From: SZAS-79 sp965279075
GTDB taxonomy: Bacteria; Pseudomonadota; Gammaproteobacteria; Burkholderiales; SG8-39
Direction of reading: 5' to 3'
Length of the DNA stretch: 64,000 bases
Assembly (NCBI GenBank): GCA_965279075.1
Contig: CBDIHI010000012.1
Span: 930,001-994,000, forward strand
The notes below the pieces were generated by a model that was not told the origin of the DNA, made no database searches, and worked only from the letters and a program-made list of their open reading frames with translations. The position numbers and the translations under genes were made by a program. Numbering within the stretch: the first letter of the stretch is position 1; the number at the start of each line of letters is the position of its first letter. Shown here piece by piece: positions 7,773 to 15,928 of this stretch.

Positions 7773-9074
7773 ATGTTCAGCGCAAACACCGTCATCGGCC
7801 AGACCGGCGCCTTCGCGAAGGAACAGCCTCACGCGCCGGGGTTCGAGTTCAAGTGGCCCGCCGAGGGCCTGACCGCGATCCCGGACTGGATCTACACCAG
7901 CCCCGAGATCTACGAGCGGGAAGTGGAGCGAATCTTCCACGGCCGCACGTGGAATTTCGTGGCGCTCGAGGCCGAGATACCCAACCCGGGCGACTACAAG
8001 CGCTCGTTCGCCGGCCCGACGCCGGTGGTGGTTGCGCGCAACACCGACGGCTCGATCCACGTGTTCGAGAACCGCTGCGCGCACCGTGGCGTGGAGTTTT
8101 GCCGCCAGCACCTCGGTAACGCGAAAGAACTCGTGTGCCCGTACCACAGCTGGTCGTACGACATGACCGGCAACCTGCAGGGCATTCCCTTCAAGCGCGG
8201 CGTGAAGGGCGAGGGTGGCGGAATGCCGAAGGACTTCCGCAATTCGGACCACAACCTTCGAAAACTCAAGGTCACGACGCTGCACGGCGTCGTGTTCGCC
8301 TCGTTCGCGGACGACATCGAGCCGATCGAGGAGTACCTGACGCCGGAGATCCAGAAGGACTTCGACGTCGTGTTCAAGGGCAGGAAGCTCAAGATCCTCG
8401 GCTACTACAGGAACGAGCTGCCGGGCAACTGGAAGCTCTACCACGAGAACCTGAAGGACCCGTACCACGCGACCTTGCTGCATTCCTTCCTCGTCACTTT
8501 CGGGCTGATGGTGGCGGGCAGCAAGAACGGCATGATCTCCGACCCGAAGGGCCGCCACGGCACGCTCGCCTCGGCCAAGCCCGACAACGTCGCCGCCGCG
8601 CTCGACGACTCGACCAAGAAGGAGATGCGCGCCTACCGGGAGGACTTCAAGCTCGAGGACGGGCGTTTCCTCGAGTACGTGCGCGAGTTCGACTCGCCCT
8701 GGTCGGTGACGATGCAGACGATCTGGCCTAACTTCATCGTGCAGCGCGAGCTCAACACGCTCGGCATCCGCCACATCGTCCCGAACGGCCCGCACAGCCA
8801 GATCATGCTGTGGACCATGTTCGGCTACGAGGGCGACACCGAAGAAATGACGCGCCACCGCTTGCGCCAGGGCAACCTGATGGGACCCTCGGGCTTCCTA
8901 GGGCTGGAGGACAACGAGGCGATCAAGTTCCTGCAGGAAGGCGTGCGCCGCTCCTCGTCCGGCAGCGGCGTCCTGAAGCTCGGCGGGGACACCACCGGCA
9001 GCACGAACTCGGTGATCGACGAGGCCGCGATCCGCGGCATGTACAAGTACTACCGAACCGAGATGGGGTTGTAA
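7773..9074 (+). CDS. Aromatic ring-hydroxylating dioxygenase, alpha (catalytic) subunit
   Basis: This 433-residue subunit has a Rieske domain with Cys102-x-His104 and Cys122-x2-His125. The mononuclear iron site has Asp229, His232 and His237 in N-L-K-D-P-Y-H-A-T-L-L-H, and a candidate third ligand is Asp380. The Asp bridges electrons between the Rieske centre and the iron of a neighbouring subunit. The N-L-K-D-P-Y-H form and the overall length resemble the anthranilate dioxygenase and salicylate 5-hydroxylase group. The expected substrate is therefore an aromatic carboxylic acid, though this is inference. ATG 7773 follows an AGGAG ribosome-binding site. The beta-subunit gene starts two bases after the stop. 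Confidence 0.93.
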   Translation: MFSANTVIGQTGAFAKEQPHAPGFEFKWPAEGLTAIPDWIYTSPEIYEREVERIFHGRTWNFVALEAEIPNPGDYKRSFAGPTPVVVARNTDGSIHVFENRCAHRGVEFCRQHLGNAKELVCPYHSWSYDMTGNLQGIPFKRGVKGEGGGMPKDFRNSDHNLRKLKVTTLHGVVFASFADDIEPIEEYLTPEIQKDFDVVFKGRKLKILGYYRNELPGNWKLYHENLKDPYHATLLHSFLVTFGLMVAGSKNGMISDPKGRHGTLASAKPDNVAAALDDSTKKEMRAYREDFKLEDGRFLEYVREFDSPWSVTMQTIWPNFIVQRELNTLGIRHIVPNGPHSQIMLWTMFGYEGDTEEMTRHRLRQGNLMGPSGFLGLEDNEAIKFLQEGVRRSSSGSGVLKLGGDTTGSTNSVIDEAAIRGMYKYYRTEMGL

Positions 9075-9076
9075 CC

Positions 9077-9586
9077 ATGTACGCCGGCTTCGACATGAAG
9101 GCACCCGACCCGAAAACCGTGCGCGAGCTGCGCTTCGAGGTCGAGGAATTCCACACCGAGTACTGCAACGTGCTAGATCGCGCGGCCCTTGACGAGTGGA
9201 TCGGGTTCTTCGCCGAGGAAGCGCTCTATCGCGTGACCGCGAGGGAGAACGCGGACGCCGGCCTGCGGGTGGGGCTCGTCTATGCGGAAGGACGCGGCAT
9301 GATCCGCGACCGCGCCTTCGCCATCACGCACACGCAGATGTTCGCGCCGCGCTACATGCAGCACCTGACGAGCAACGTGAGGATCGTGGCGGTCGATGGC
9401 GACCAGATCAAGGCCCAGGCCAATTACCTGCTGTTGCAGACCCTGGTCGACGGCCCGACCACGATCCACCAGTCCGGGCGCTATTACGACACGTTCGTGC
9501 GCCAGGGCGGGCGGCTGCTGATCCGCGAGCGCCAGTGCGTGTACGACACGACGCTCATCGCCAACGACCTCGTGTACCCGGTCTGA
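9077..9586 (+). CDS. Ring-hydroxylating dioxygenase, beta (small) subunit
   Basis: The 169-residue protein has the cystatin-like fold pattern of the beta subunit. The N terminus contains F-H-T-E-Y-C-N-V-L-D and E-A-L-Y-R-V, and the end is rich in strands (Y-Y-D-T-F-V-R, L-I-R-E-R-Q-C-V-Y-D-T). In this family it builds the alpha3beta3 hexamer and shapes substrate access without binding metal. It starts two bases after the alpha stop, so translation is coupled. It is the last gene of the four-gene oxygenase operon and converges on the MarR gene nine bases later. Confidence 0.92.
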   Translation: MYAGFDMKAPDPKTVRELRFEVEEFHTEYCNVLDRAALDEWIGFFAEEALYRVTARENADAGLRVGLVYAEGRGMIRDRAFAITHTQMFAPRYMQHLTSNVRIVAVDGDQIKAQANYLLLQTLVDGPTTIHQSGRYYDTFVRQGGRLLIRERQCVYDTTLIANDLVYPV

Positions 9587-9595
9587 ATCGCATCC

Positions 9596-10093
9596 CTAAT
9601 CCGAGCGCAACGTGGCCCTGCCTACCTCATTGTTCGCCTCGATCAGCCGCACGAGCGTGGTCATGAACAGGTCTCGTTCCTTCTGCGTGAGGGGCGCGAG
9701 CAGGCGGTCCTGCGAGCGCTGCATGGCGGGGAAGAGGCTCGTCATCAGCGCGCGCCCTTTCGCCGTCAGCGAAGCGAGCCGCGCGCGCCGGTCGGCCGGG
9801 TTTTCCTTGCGGCGCACGAGCTTGCGGGCTTCCAGGCGCGAGAGCACCTCGGCCACGTTGGTGCGGTCGATGCCCACCTCGTCAGCGAGCGTGGTCTGGT
9901 CCTGCTCGCCGCGGATCGAAAGCGCGGTGAGGATGCCGTACTGCACCGGGGTCATGTTGGCATGCCCCAGTTCTTCCAGCCAAAGGGCGTAATTGATCTG
10001 ATGCAGCCTGCGCACGAGATAGCCGGGACGGGACCACAGGGGCAGGCGCGGCTCGTCGCGGGCGGCGTCTCGTTCGGGTTTCGGGCGGGCCAT
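9596..10093 (-). CDS. MarR-family transcriptional regulator
   Basis: This 165-residue protein has a winged helix-turn-helix core (T-L-A-D-E-V-G-I-D-R-T-N-V-A-E-V-L-S-R-L) followed by the wing motif E-N-P-A-D-R-R-A-R, which is diagnostic of MarR. Such dimers usually repress catabolic or efflux genes and are released by phenolic or aromatic acid ligands. It lies next to the oxygenase operon on the opposite strand, 18 bases downstream of the SDR gene with which it is probably co-transcribed. The direct repeats at 6102 and 6123 are a candidate target. Confidence 0.92.
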   Translation of the reverse strand: MARPKPERDAARDEPRLPLWSRPGYLVRRLHQINYALWLEELGHANMTPVQYGILTALSIRGEQDQTTLADEVGIDRTNVAEVLSRLEARKLVRRKENPADRRARLASLTAKGRALMTSLFPAMQRSQDRLLAPLTQKERDLFMTTLVRLIEANNEVGRATLRSD

Positions 10094-10111
10094 GGCGGAT
10101 TGCGCCGGGGT

Positions 10112-10864
10112 TCAGTGGAAGTACGAGCCGCCGTCGATCACCAGCGTCTGGCCGGTGATGAAGGCGGAGTCCGGCCCGGCGAAGAACACCGCCGCGCCGA
10201 CGAGGTCGTCCGGGTACATGTCGCGCGCGATCGCGCGGCCGGCGATCGACAGGCCGCGCACCTTCTCCATCAGCGCGGGGTTGTTCTCGACGTTTTCCGA
10301 GAGCGTGAAGCCGGGGGCGATCGCGTTGACCAGCACCTTGTCCGGGCCGAGTTCGCGGGCGAGCGCGCGGGTCATGGAGAGGATCGCACCCTTGCTGGCG
10401 ACGTAATGCAGGTACAGCGGGTTGCCCTTGAAGGCCACACCCGAGCACAGGTTGACGACGCGCGCGGCGGGGGATTTGCGCAGCAGCGGCAGCATGCCCT
10501 TCGTGACGAGGAACACGCCGAGCGTGTTCACGTCCATGACGCGGCGCCATTCCGCCGCGCTGATCTGCTCGAGGGGCTTGGGCACCAGCGTGGAGAAGAT
10601 CGCCGCGTTGTTGACGAGGATGTCGAGGCCGCCGAGCCCGCGGGCGAGTTCGGCCATCCGCGCCACGTCCGCTTCGCTCGTGATGTCGGCGCGCACGCCG
10701 TGCGCTTCGATGCCGGCCGCGGCCAGCTCCGCGGCGGCGCCCTCGGCGTTGTCGAGGTCGGCGACGATGATCCTGGCGCCTTCGCGCCCAAGGGCGGTGG
10801 CGATCGCCTTGCCGATGCCGTTGCCGGCGCCGGTGACCAATGCGATCCTGTCTTTGAGCTTCAT
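10112..10864 (-). CDS. Short-chain dehydrogenase/reductase
   Basis: This 250-residue classical SDR has the cofactor motif T-G-A-G-N-G-I-G near residue 12, N-N-A near 88 and the catalytic Y-V-A-S-K near 155. The C terminus has the usual G-Q-T-L-V-I-D-G-G. It should oxidise an alcohol or cis-diol, or reduce a ketone, with NAD(P)(H). Placed beside a ring-hydroxylating dioxygenase it could act as the dihydrodiol dehydrogenase that restores aromaticity; this is inference. The start at ATG 10864 is set by the Rossmann strand. It is divergent from the 2OG oxygenase, with only 43 bases between starts. Confidence 0.9.
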   Translation of the reverse strand: MKLKDRIALVTGAGNGIGKAIATALGREGARIIVADLDNAEGAAAELAAAGIEAHGVRADITSEADVARMAELARGLGGLDILVNNAAIFSTLVPKPLEQISAAEWRRVMDVNTLGVFLVTKGMLPLLRKSPAARVVNLCSGVAFKGNPLYLHYVASKGAILSMTRALARELGPDKVLVNAIAPGFTLSENVENNPALMEKVRGLSIAGRAIARDMYPDDLVGAAVFFAGPDSAFITGQTLVIDGGSYFH

Positions 10865-10907
10865 CTGGGCATGCTCGTTGCTAGAGAATAGGTGGATAAA
10901 GACTAAC

Positions 10908-11894
10908 ATGGACCGCGTCCCCGTCATCGACATCGCACCCTTCCTCGCCGGCACGCCGGCGGGCCGCGCAGCCGTGCCGGCGGCAATCCGCGAGGCGGCC
11001 GAGCAGATCGGTTTCTTCGCGATCGAGGGCCACGGCGTGCCGAGCGCCACGATGGACGCGCTGTACGCCGAAGCGCACGCGTTCTTCGACCTCCCGCTCG
11101 AGGAAAAGCAGCGCGTCGCGCCGCCGCGGCCGGACTTCCCGCGCGGCTACAAGGCTGTGGGCTTCGAAGCGCTGGCGGCAGGCAATGAACTGAAGACCCC
11201 ACCGGACCTCAAGGAGTACTACCACTTCGGCCGCCCGGAGGTTCCCGCGGATTCGTACTACAGGGGCGAACAGGGGGCGAAGCATTTTTTCGCCAATGTC
11301 TGGCCGGAGCGCCCTGTGGGCCTCGCTGCCGCGGGCGACGCCTACTACCGCGCGATGGAGTCCCTTTCGGTCACCCTGTGCCGCATCTCGGCGCTGGCGC
11401 TCGACCTGCCGGAGGCCTACTTCGACGACAAGATCGACCGCCACATCACCGCCGCGCGGATCAATTACTACCCTCGCCAGGACAACCCGCCGGCCGAGGG
11501 GCAGTTGCGTGCCGGGTCCCACACCGACTACGGCATGCTCACGATCCTGTCGGGCGAGTCCGCGCCCGGCCTGCAGGTGCTGACACGTTCGGGAAACTGG
11601 GTCGACGTCGCGACCGACAAGTACCGATTCGTCTGTAACATCGGCGACTTGCTGATGCGCTGGACCAACGACCGCTGGGTCTCCAACACCCACCGGGTGC
11701 TGAACCCGCCGCGCGAGATGGCGCAGGCCTCGAGCCGCATGTCGATCGCCTTTTTCCACCACCCCAACTACGACGCGAAGATCGAGTGCATCCCGGGATG
11801 CGCAGGCGACGCGCCGCCGCGCTACGAGCCGGTGCTGTCCGGCGACTTCCGCGAGCAGAAGTACATTGCCACCACCGACCTTAAGGCGACATGA
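10908..11894 (+). CDS. 2-oxoglutarate/Fe(II)-dependent oxygenase (isopenicillin N synthase family)
   Basis: The 328-residue protein has the DIOX_N domain at the start (V-P-V-I-D-I-A-P-F) and a C-terminal 2OG-FeII domain. Iron ligands are visible as His and Asp in G-S-H-T-D-Y-G-M and a later His in N-T-H-R-V. The Arg that binds 2-oxoglutarate is in the following S-R-M-S-I segment. The family hydroxylates or desaturates diverse small molecules with O2 and 2-oxoglutarate. The ATG at 10908 is preferred because upstream codons overlap the divergent SDR gene. The TRAP small permease gene begins one base after its stop, so it probably heads the transport operon. Confidence 0.9.
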   Translation: MDRVPVIDIAPFLAGTPAGRAAVPAAIREAAEQIGFFAIEGHGVPSATMDALYAEAHAFFDLPLEEKQRVAPPRPDFPRGYKAVGFEALAAGNELKTPPDLKEYYHFGRPEVPADSYYRGEQGAKHFFANVWPERPVGLAAAGDAYYRAMESLSVTLCRISALALDLPEAYFDDKIDRHITAARINYYPRQDNPPAEGQLRAGSHTDYGMLTILSGESAPGLQVLTRSGNWVDVATDKYRFVCNIGDLLMRWTNDRWVSNTHRVLNPPREMAQASSRMSIAFFHHPNYDAKIECIPGCAGDAPPRYEPVLSGDFREQKYIATTDLKAT

Positions 11895-11895
11895 C

Positions 11896-12435
11896 ATGAA
11901 AGTGCTGCAGGCTTTTGCAGATACAGTGGATCGCGTGAACGACTGGCTCGGCAGGACCGTGTCCTGGCTGATGCTTCCTGTGGTGGCGGTGTCGTTTTCG
12001 GTGGTTTTCCTGCGCTACCTGTTCGGGATCGGGTATCCGTGGCTGCAGGAAGTCTACATCTGGCTCCACGGCGCGGCCTTCACCGTCGCCGCAGCCTGGG
12101 TGCTCAAGGAGAACGGACACGTTCGGGTCGACCTGGTTTACAAGCGGCTCTCGCTTCGCACTAGGGCGTGGCTCGACCTGATCGGCGTGTTCCTCTTCCT
12201 GATGCCGATGATCGGCCTGATGCTGTGGTGGAGCTGGCCGGTGGTGCAGCGTTCGTGGCGGCTGATGGAGCGCTCGCCGAGCGCCGACGGCCTGCAGTTC
12301 GCCTACGCCCTCAAGTCGTTCATCGTGGTGTTCTGCGTGCTGCTGATCGTCCAGGGGCTGGCGATGGCCGCGCGCTGCGTGCTGGTCATCGCGGTGCGCA
12401 ACGGTGCCGGGCGTCCGGGAGCTGCGCATGGATAA
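11896..12435 (+). CDS. TRAP transporter small permease (DctQ-type)
   Basis: The 179-residue protein has four hydrophobic segments (roughly residues 15-40, 47-70, 90-115 and 135-160), the DctQ topology. It is the small membrane subunit of a tripartite ATP-independent periplasmic transporter, which imports organic acids using an ion gradient. ATG 11896 follows immediately after the oxygenase stop. The gene overlaps the large permease by eight bases, as is usual for the dctQM pair. Confidence 0.9.
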   Translation: MKVLQAFADTVDRVNDWLGRTVSWLMLPVVAVSFSVVFLRYLFGIGYPWLQEVYIWLHGAAFTVAAAWVLKENGHVRVDLVYKRLSLRTRAWLDLIGVFLFLMPMIGLMLWWSWPVVQRSWRLMERSPSADGLQFAYALKSFIVVFCVLLIVQGLAMAARCVLVIAVRNGAGRPGAAHG

Positions 12436-13813
12436 CGCCGTCCTGGGCGAGGTGCTCGCCATCCTGATGTTCGTGGGATTGTTCGCGTTCCTGATGCTGG
12501 GATTCCCGGTTGCGTTCACACTCGGGGGCGCCTCGCTCCTCTTTGCCGGCGCCGGGATGGCGTTCGGCGTGTTCGACACGCCCCTGCTGGCCGGGCTGGT
12601 CGGGCGCACATACGATGCGATGACGAGCGACGTGCTGATCTCGATCCCGCTGTTCATCTTCATGGGAATGGTGCTGGAAAGGTCGCGCATCGCCGAAGAC
12701 CTCCTGATGACCATGGGGCAGGCGTTCGGCCGCTATCCGGGCGGCCTGGGGTACTCGGTGGTGATCGTCGGCGCGCTCCTGGCGGCGTCGACCGGGATCG
12801 TCGGCGCGGTCGTCGTGACCATGGGCCTGATTTCTTATCCGGCAATGATGCGCGCGGGCTACGACCAGAAGCTCACCAGCGGCATCATCACGGCCTCCGG
12901 CACCCTCGCACAGCTCCTGCCGCCGTCGACGGTGCTGATCCTCGTGGGCACCTTCCTGCAGAACGCGAATGCCCAGGTGCAGGCCGCGAAGGGGAACTAT
13001 GCCGCCACGCCGGTCACGGTCGTGGAGATTTTCGTCGCCGCGATCGTGCCGGGCCTCGTCCTCGTGGGGTTGTACCTGCTGTGGTTGTTCATCGTCGCGA
13101 TGCGCCACCCCGAGCGCTGCCCGGCCATCACCATGAATGCCGAGGAGCAGCGGACCTTCAAGAGGCGCATCTTCTCGGTGCTCATCCCGCCCCTGGTACT
13201 TATCGTTGCCGTGCTCGGTTCGATTCTCGCCGGGGTGGCCACCGCGACCGAATCGGCCGCGGTCGGGGCAGTCGGCGCTCTGGTGCTCGCCGCCTTGCGC
13301 CGCCAGACGACGCTCGAGAACCTGCGGCAGGCCAGCCAGGGAGCGCTCAAGATGAGCACGATGATCTTCACCATCCTGGTCGGGGCCGCGGTGTTCACGC
13401 TGGTGTTCCGCGGGCTGGGGGGCGAAAAGGTGGCCGAAGACGTGCTCACGGCATTGCCGGGAGGGAAATTCGGCGCGACCCTTGCGGTATTGCTGCTGAT
13501 GTTCGTGCTCGGGTTCTTCGTCGACACCTTCGAGATCATATTCATCGTGGTGCCGATCTTCGGCCCGGTGTTGCTCAAGCTCGAGGTGGACCCGATCTGG
13601 CTTGCCGTGATGATGGGCGTGGTCCTGCAGACCAGCTACCTGACGCCGCCCTTCGGATATGCGATCTTCTACCTTCAGGGTGTCGCGCGTGACCTGCCCG
13701 TGTTCAGCATTTACCGGGGGGTGGTGCCCTTCATCCTCCTGCAGCTGGTGTTGGTGGCCGCGTTGTGGGTCTTTCCGTCCGTGGCGACGTGGCTGCCCAG
13801 GATTTTGCAGTAG
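12428..13813 (+). CDS. TRAP transporter large permease (DctM-type)
   Basis: This 461-residue protein contains about twelve hydrophobic helices and belongs to the DctM/ion-transporter superfamily. It should form the transport channel in the inner membrane, driven by a sodium or proton gradient. The central loop with Q-V-Q-A-A-K-G-N-Y resembles the mannitol/chloroaromatic branch of TRAP permeases, which fits the aromatic catabolism context. ATG 12428 lies inside the end of the small permease gene, indicating translational coupling. Confidence 0.92.
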   Translation: MDNAVLGEVLAILMFVGLFAFLMLGFPVAFTLGGASLLFAGAGMAFGVFDTPLLAGLVGRTYDAMTSDVLISIPLFIFMGMVLERSRIAEDLLMTMGQAFGRYPGGLGYSVVIVGALLAASTGIVGAVVVTMGLISYPAMMRAGYDQKLTSGIITASGTLAQLLPPSTVLILVGTFLQNANAQVQAAKGNYAATPVTVVEIFVAAIVPGLVLVGLYLLWLFIVAMRHPERCPAITMNAEEQRTFKRRIFSVLIPPLVLIVAVLGSILAGVATATESAAVGAVGALVLAALRRQTTLENLRQASQGALKMSTMIFTILVGAAVFTLVFRGLGGEKVAEDVLTALPGGKFGATLAVLLLMFVLGFFVDTFEIIFIVVPIFGPVLLKLEVDPIWLAVMMGVVLQTSYLTPPFGYAIFYLQGVARDLPVFSIYRGVVPFILLQLVLVAALWVFPSVATWLPRILQ

Positions 13814-13888
13814 CCGTTTGCAGCAACCGGAACGTTGTCTCGCGAGCTTTTCCCCCGTAACGCATCAATCGTCATAAGGAGATTCAAA

Positions 13889-14980
13889 ATGGATCGACGC
13901 AAAGCACTGAAAATCGCCGGTGGGGGAGGTCTTGCCACCATTCTCGCCGCCGGATCGGCCCCCGCCTTCTCCCAGGGCAAGAAGGAATGGCGCTTGCAGC
14001 AGACCTGGGCCAAGACTTCCCCGGGCCTGGCCGTGGGCGGCAACGCATTCGCCGACTACGTCACCAAGGCCAGCGGCGGATCGCTTTCGATCAAGGTCTA
14101 CAGCGCCGGCGAAATCGTGCCGCCGTTCCAGACCATGGAAGCCGTCGCGAACGGCACGTTCCAGATGGGCTACGGGTACGTCACCTACTGGGCCGGCCAG
14201 CTGCCTGCGGTGAATTTCCTGGGTACGCTCCCCTTCGGCCTGACCTGCCAGGAACAGAACGCGTGGTACGCGCATGGCGGCGGAAACGCGCTGGCGGAAA
14301 AGCTGTATGCCAAGCTCGGGGTCAAGTTCTTCCTCGGCGGCCAGACGCCGGTGCAACCCGCCGGCTGGTACAACAAGGAAATCAAGACCGTCGGCGACTA
14401 CAAGGGCCTGAAGATGCGGGTTGGCGGCCTCGGGGCCAAGGTGCTGCAGGCCATGGGCGGAACGCCGGTATCGATGCCGCTGGGAGAAGTGCCCCAGGCC
14501 ATGCAATCGGGTGCGATCGACGCGATCGAATTCGTCGGACCGCTGAACGACCTTTCGTTCGGACTGCACAAGGTGGCGAAGTTCTACTACTGGCCGGGCT
14601 GGCTGGAGCCCTCGGGCCCCTACGACATCTTCATCAACCAGAAGGCCTGGGCCTCGCTGACCCCGACCGAGCAGGAGATCGTGAAAGCCGGTGCGGCGGT
14701 GGCGATGAAGGCAAACATCGACGAGATGTGGGCCAAGAACGCCACGTCGTTCAACCAGATGGTGGGTGAGCTGAAGGTGCAGGTGCGCCAGATCCCGGAC
14801 GATGCGATCCGCCAGATCGCGGAAACCGCCTACAAGGTGTGCGAGGCCGAAGCCGGCAAGGATGCGGACTCCAAGGAAGTCTGGACATCGGTGATGAAGT
14901 TCCGCAAGGAAATTCTCCCCTACATGCATGTTTCCGAGTACGACTTCATGCGCGTAAGGAGCCTGGTCAAGTTCGGCTGA
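13889..14980 (+). CDS. TRAP transporter substrate-binding protein (DctP-type)
   Basis: This 363-residue periplasmic receptor starts with M-D-R-R-K-A-L-K followed by a glycine-rich hydrophobic segment ending A-P-A-F-S-Q. The arginine pair suggests Tat export, which is found in several DctP homologues. The mature part has the DctP fold, with W-Y-N-K-E and M-R-V-G-G-L-G stretches around the ligand-binding Arg. It captures an organic acid and delivers it to the two permeases just upstream. ATG 13889 follows a strong AAGGAG at 13876-13881. A GC-rich hairpin follows the gene and may stabilise the transcript. Confidence 0.92.
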   Translation: MDRRKALKIAGGGGLATILAAGSAPAFSQGKKEWRLQQTWAKTSPGLAVGGNAFADYVTKASGGSLSIKVYSAGEIVPPFQTMEAVANGTFQMGYGYVTYWAGQLPAVNFLGTLPFGLTCQEQNAWYAHGGGNALAEKLYAKLGVKFFLGGQTPVQPAGWYNKEIKTVGDYKGLKMRVGGLGAKVLQAMGGTPVSMPLGEVPQAMQSGAIDAIEFVGPLNDLSFGLHKVAKFYYWPGWLEPSGPYDIFINQKAWASLTPTEQEIVKAGAAVAMKANIDEMWAKNATSFNQMVGELKVQVRQIPDDAIRQIAETAYKVCEAEAGKDADSKEVWTSVMKFRKEILPYMHVSEYDFMRVRSLVKFG

Positions 14981-15007
14981 CCCCGCGCCCTTCGTTTGTA
15001 GATCCTG

Positions 15008-15032
15008 CCGGCCGCGGCGCAACCGCGGCCGG
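15008..15032 (+). other. Perfect GC-rich stem-loop after the TRAP receptor gene
   Basis: CCGGCCGCGG at 15008-15017 and CCGCGGCCGG at 15023-15032 form a perfect 10-bp stem with the loop CGCAA. No U-run follows, so it is not a typical intrinsic terminator. A 3' stabilising hairpin or partial attenuator between the receptor gene and the DUF1989 gene is more likely. Confidence 0.5.
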
Positions 15033-15067
15033 TGGTGCTTAAGCAGTCTTCCAAGGAGGCAAGCCGA

Positions 15068-15892
15068 ATGCCCAAGCCCCTGTACGAACCCAAGAGTGGC
15101 TCGCCGCTGTCGGTGGATCCGTCGGTCTACGGTCCGATCTCGCGCGAGGTCGCGGGCCGCACGCTGGCGGAAAGTTTCATCGTCCCCATTCGTTCCGGCC
15201 GCGCCTGGTCCATGCGTGCCGGCCAGGTGTGCCGCCTCGTATTGGTCGAGGGCCCGCAGGTCGTCGACCTGAACCTCTGGAACCACGCCAACCCGCGCGA
15301 GAAATTCTGGGCGTCCCGCACCAAGCAGCTCCACGGGGCGCACATGCAGGTCGGCGACCGGTTCTGGTCGGTGCTGCCCTTCCTGCGTCCGATGGCCACC
15401 GTGACCGCGGACACCGTGAAGTATGGGTTCGACGCCGATGGCGCCGGCTGCCATGACCTGCTGGGTACGCGATGCGATCCCTACATCCACAAGCTGCTCA
15501 CCGGCGAGGAACTGGACGTGTGCTGCCACTCCAACCTCGTGCGCGCGATCGCGGGATACCACCTTGGCGAATACGACGTGCACGACGTGCTGAACGTTTT
15601 CCAGGTGACAGGGCTCACCAAGGAGCGCAACCAGTACTTCGTCAAGCCGTGCCCGGGCAAGAAGGGCGACTATTTCGAGTTCTTTGCCGAGATCGACCTG
15701 TTGTGCGCCATCTCGACCTGCTCGCACGGGGACATGTCCGTGCCGATCTGGGGGCCGGGGGCGGTCGACCCGCTCGAGGTCTGCCGGCCGCTGGGCGTGG
15801 AAGTCTACGACCTCCCGCCCGCCTTGCTGGATGGCTGGAAGTCGCCATCCGCGTCTGATTATTCGGGTTTGCATGGGCTGCGCCATGCATAG
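15068..15892 (+). CDS. DUF1989 / urea-carboxylase-associated family protein
   Basis: The 274-residue protein matches the DUF1989 family, often called urea carboxylase-associated. It has the V-D-L-N-L-W-N segment, a strongly conserved T-R-C-D-P-Y stretch (G-T-R-C-D-P-Y-I-H) near 140, C-C-H-S-N-L and a C-terminal C-R-P-L-G-V-E-V-Y. Conserved Cys and His suggest metal binding. The family's reaction is not established to my knowledge, and the known linkage is to urea or guanidine carboxylase clusters. Here no carboxylase is nearby; the gene sits between a TRAP transporter and a molybdenum hydroxylase. ATG 15068 is preceded by AAGGAGG at 15053-15059. Confidence 0.82.
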   Translation: MPKPLYEPKSGSPLSVDPSVYGPISREVAGRTLAESFIVPIRSGRAWSMRAGQVCRLVLVEGPQVVDLNLWNHANPREKFWASRTKQLHGAHMQVGDRFWSVLPFLRPMATVTADTVKYGFDADGAGCHDLLGTRCDPYIHKLLTGEELDVCCHSNLVRAIAGYHLGEYDVHDVLNVFQVTGLTKERNQYFVKPCPGKKGDYFEFFAEIDLLCAISTCSHGDMSVPIWGPGAVDPLEVCRPLGVEVYDLPPALLDGWKSPSASDYSGLHGLRHA

Positions 15893-15928
15893 GACAGTGA
15901 GCGCAGCGGCACCACTGGAGAAAGCACC

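Noticed and set aside
15008..15032. Stem-loop as an intrinsic terminator
   Set aside because: There is no run of T after the stem, and the next gene is on the same strand with a strong ribosome-binding site, so it is listed only as a hairpin.
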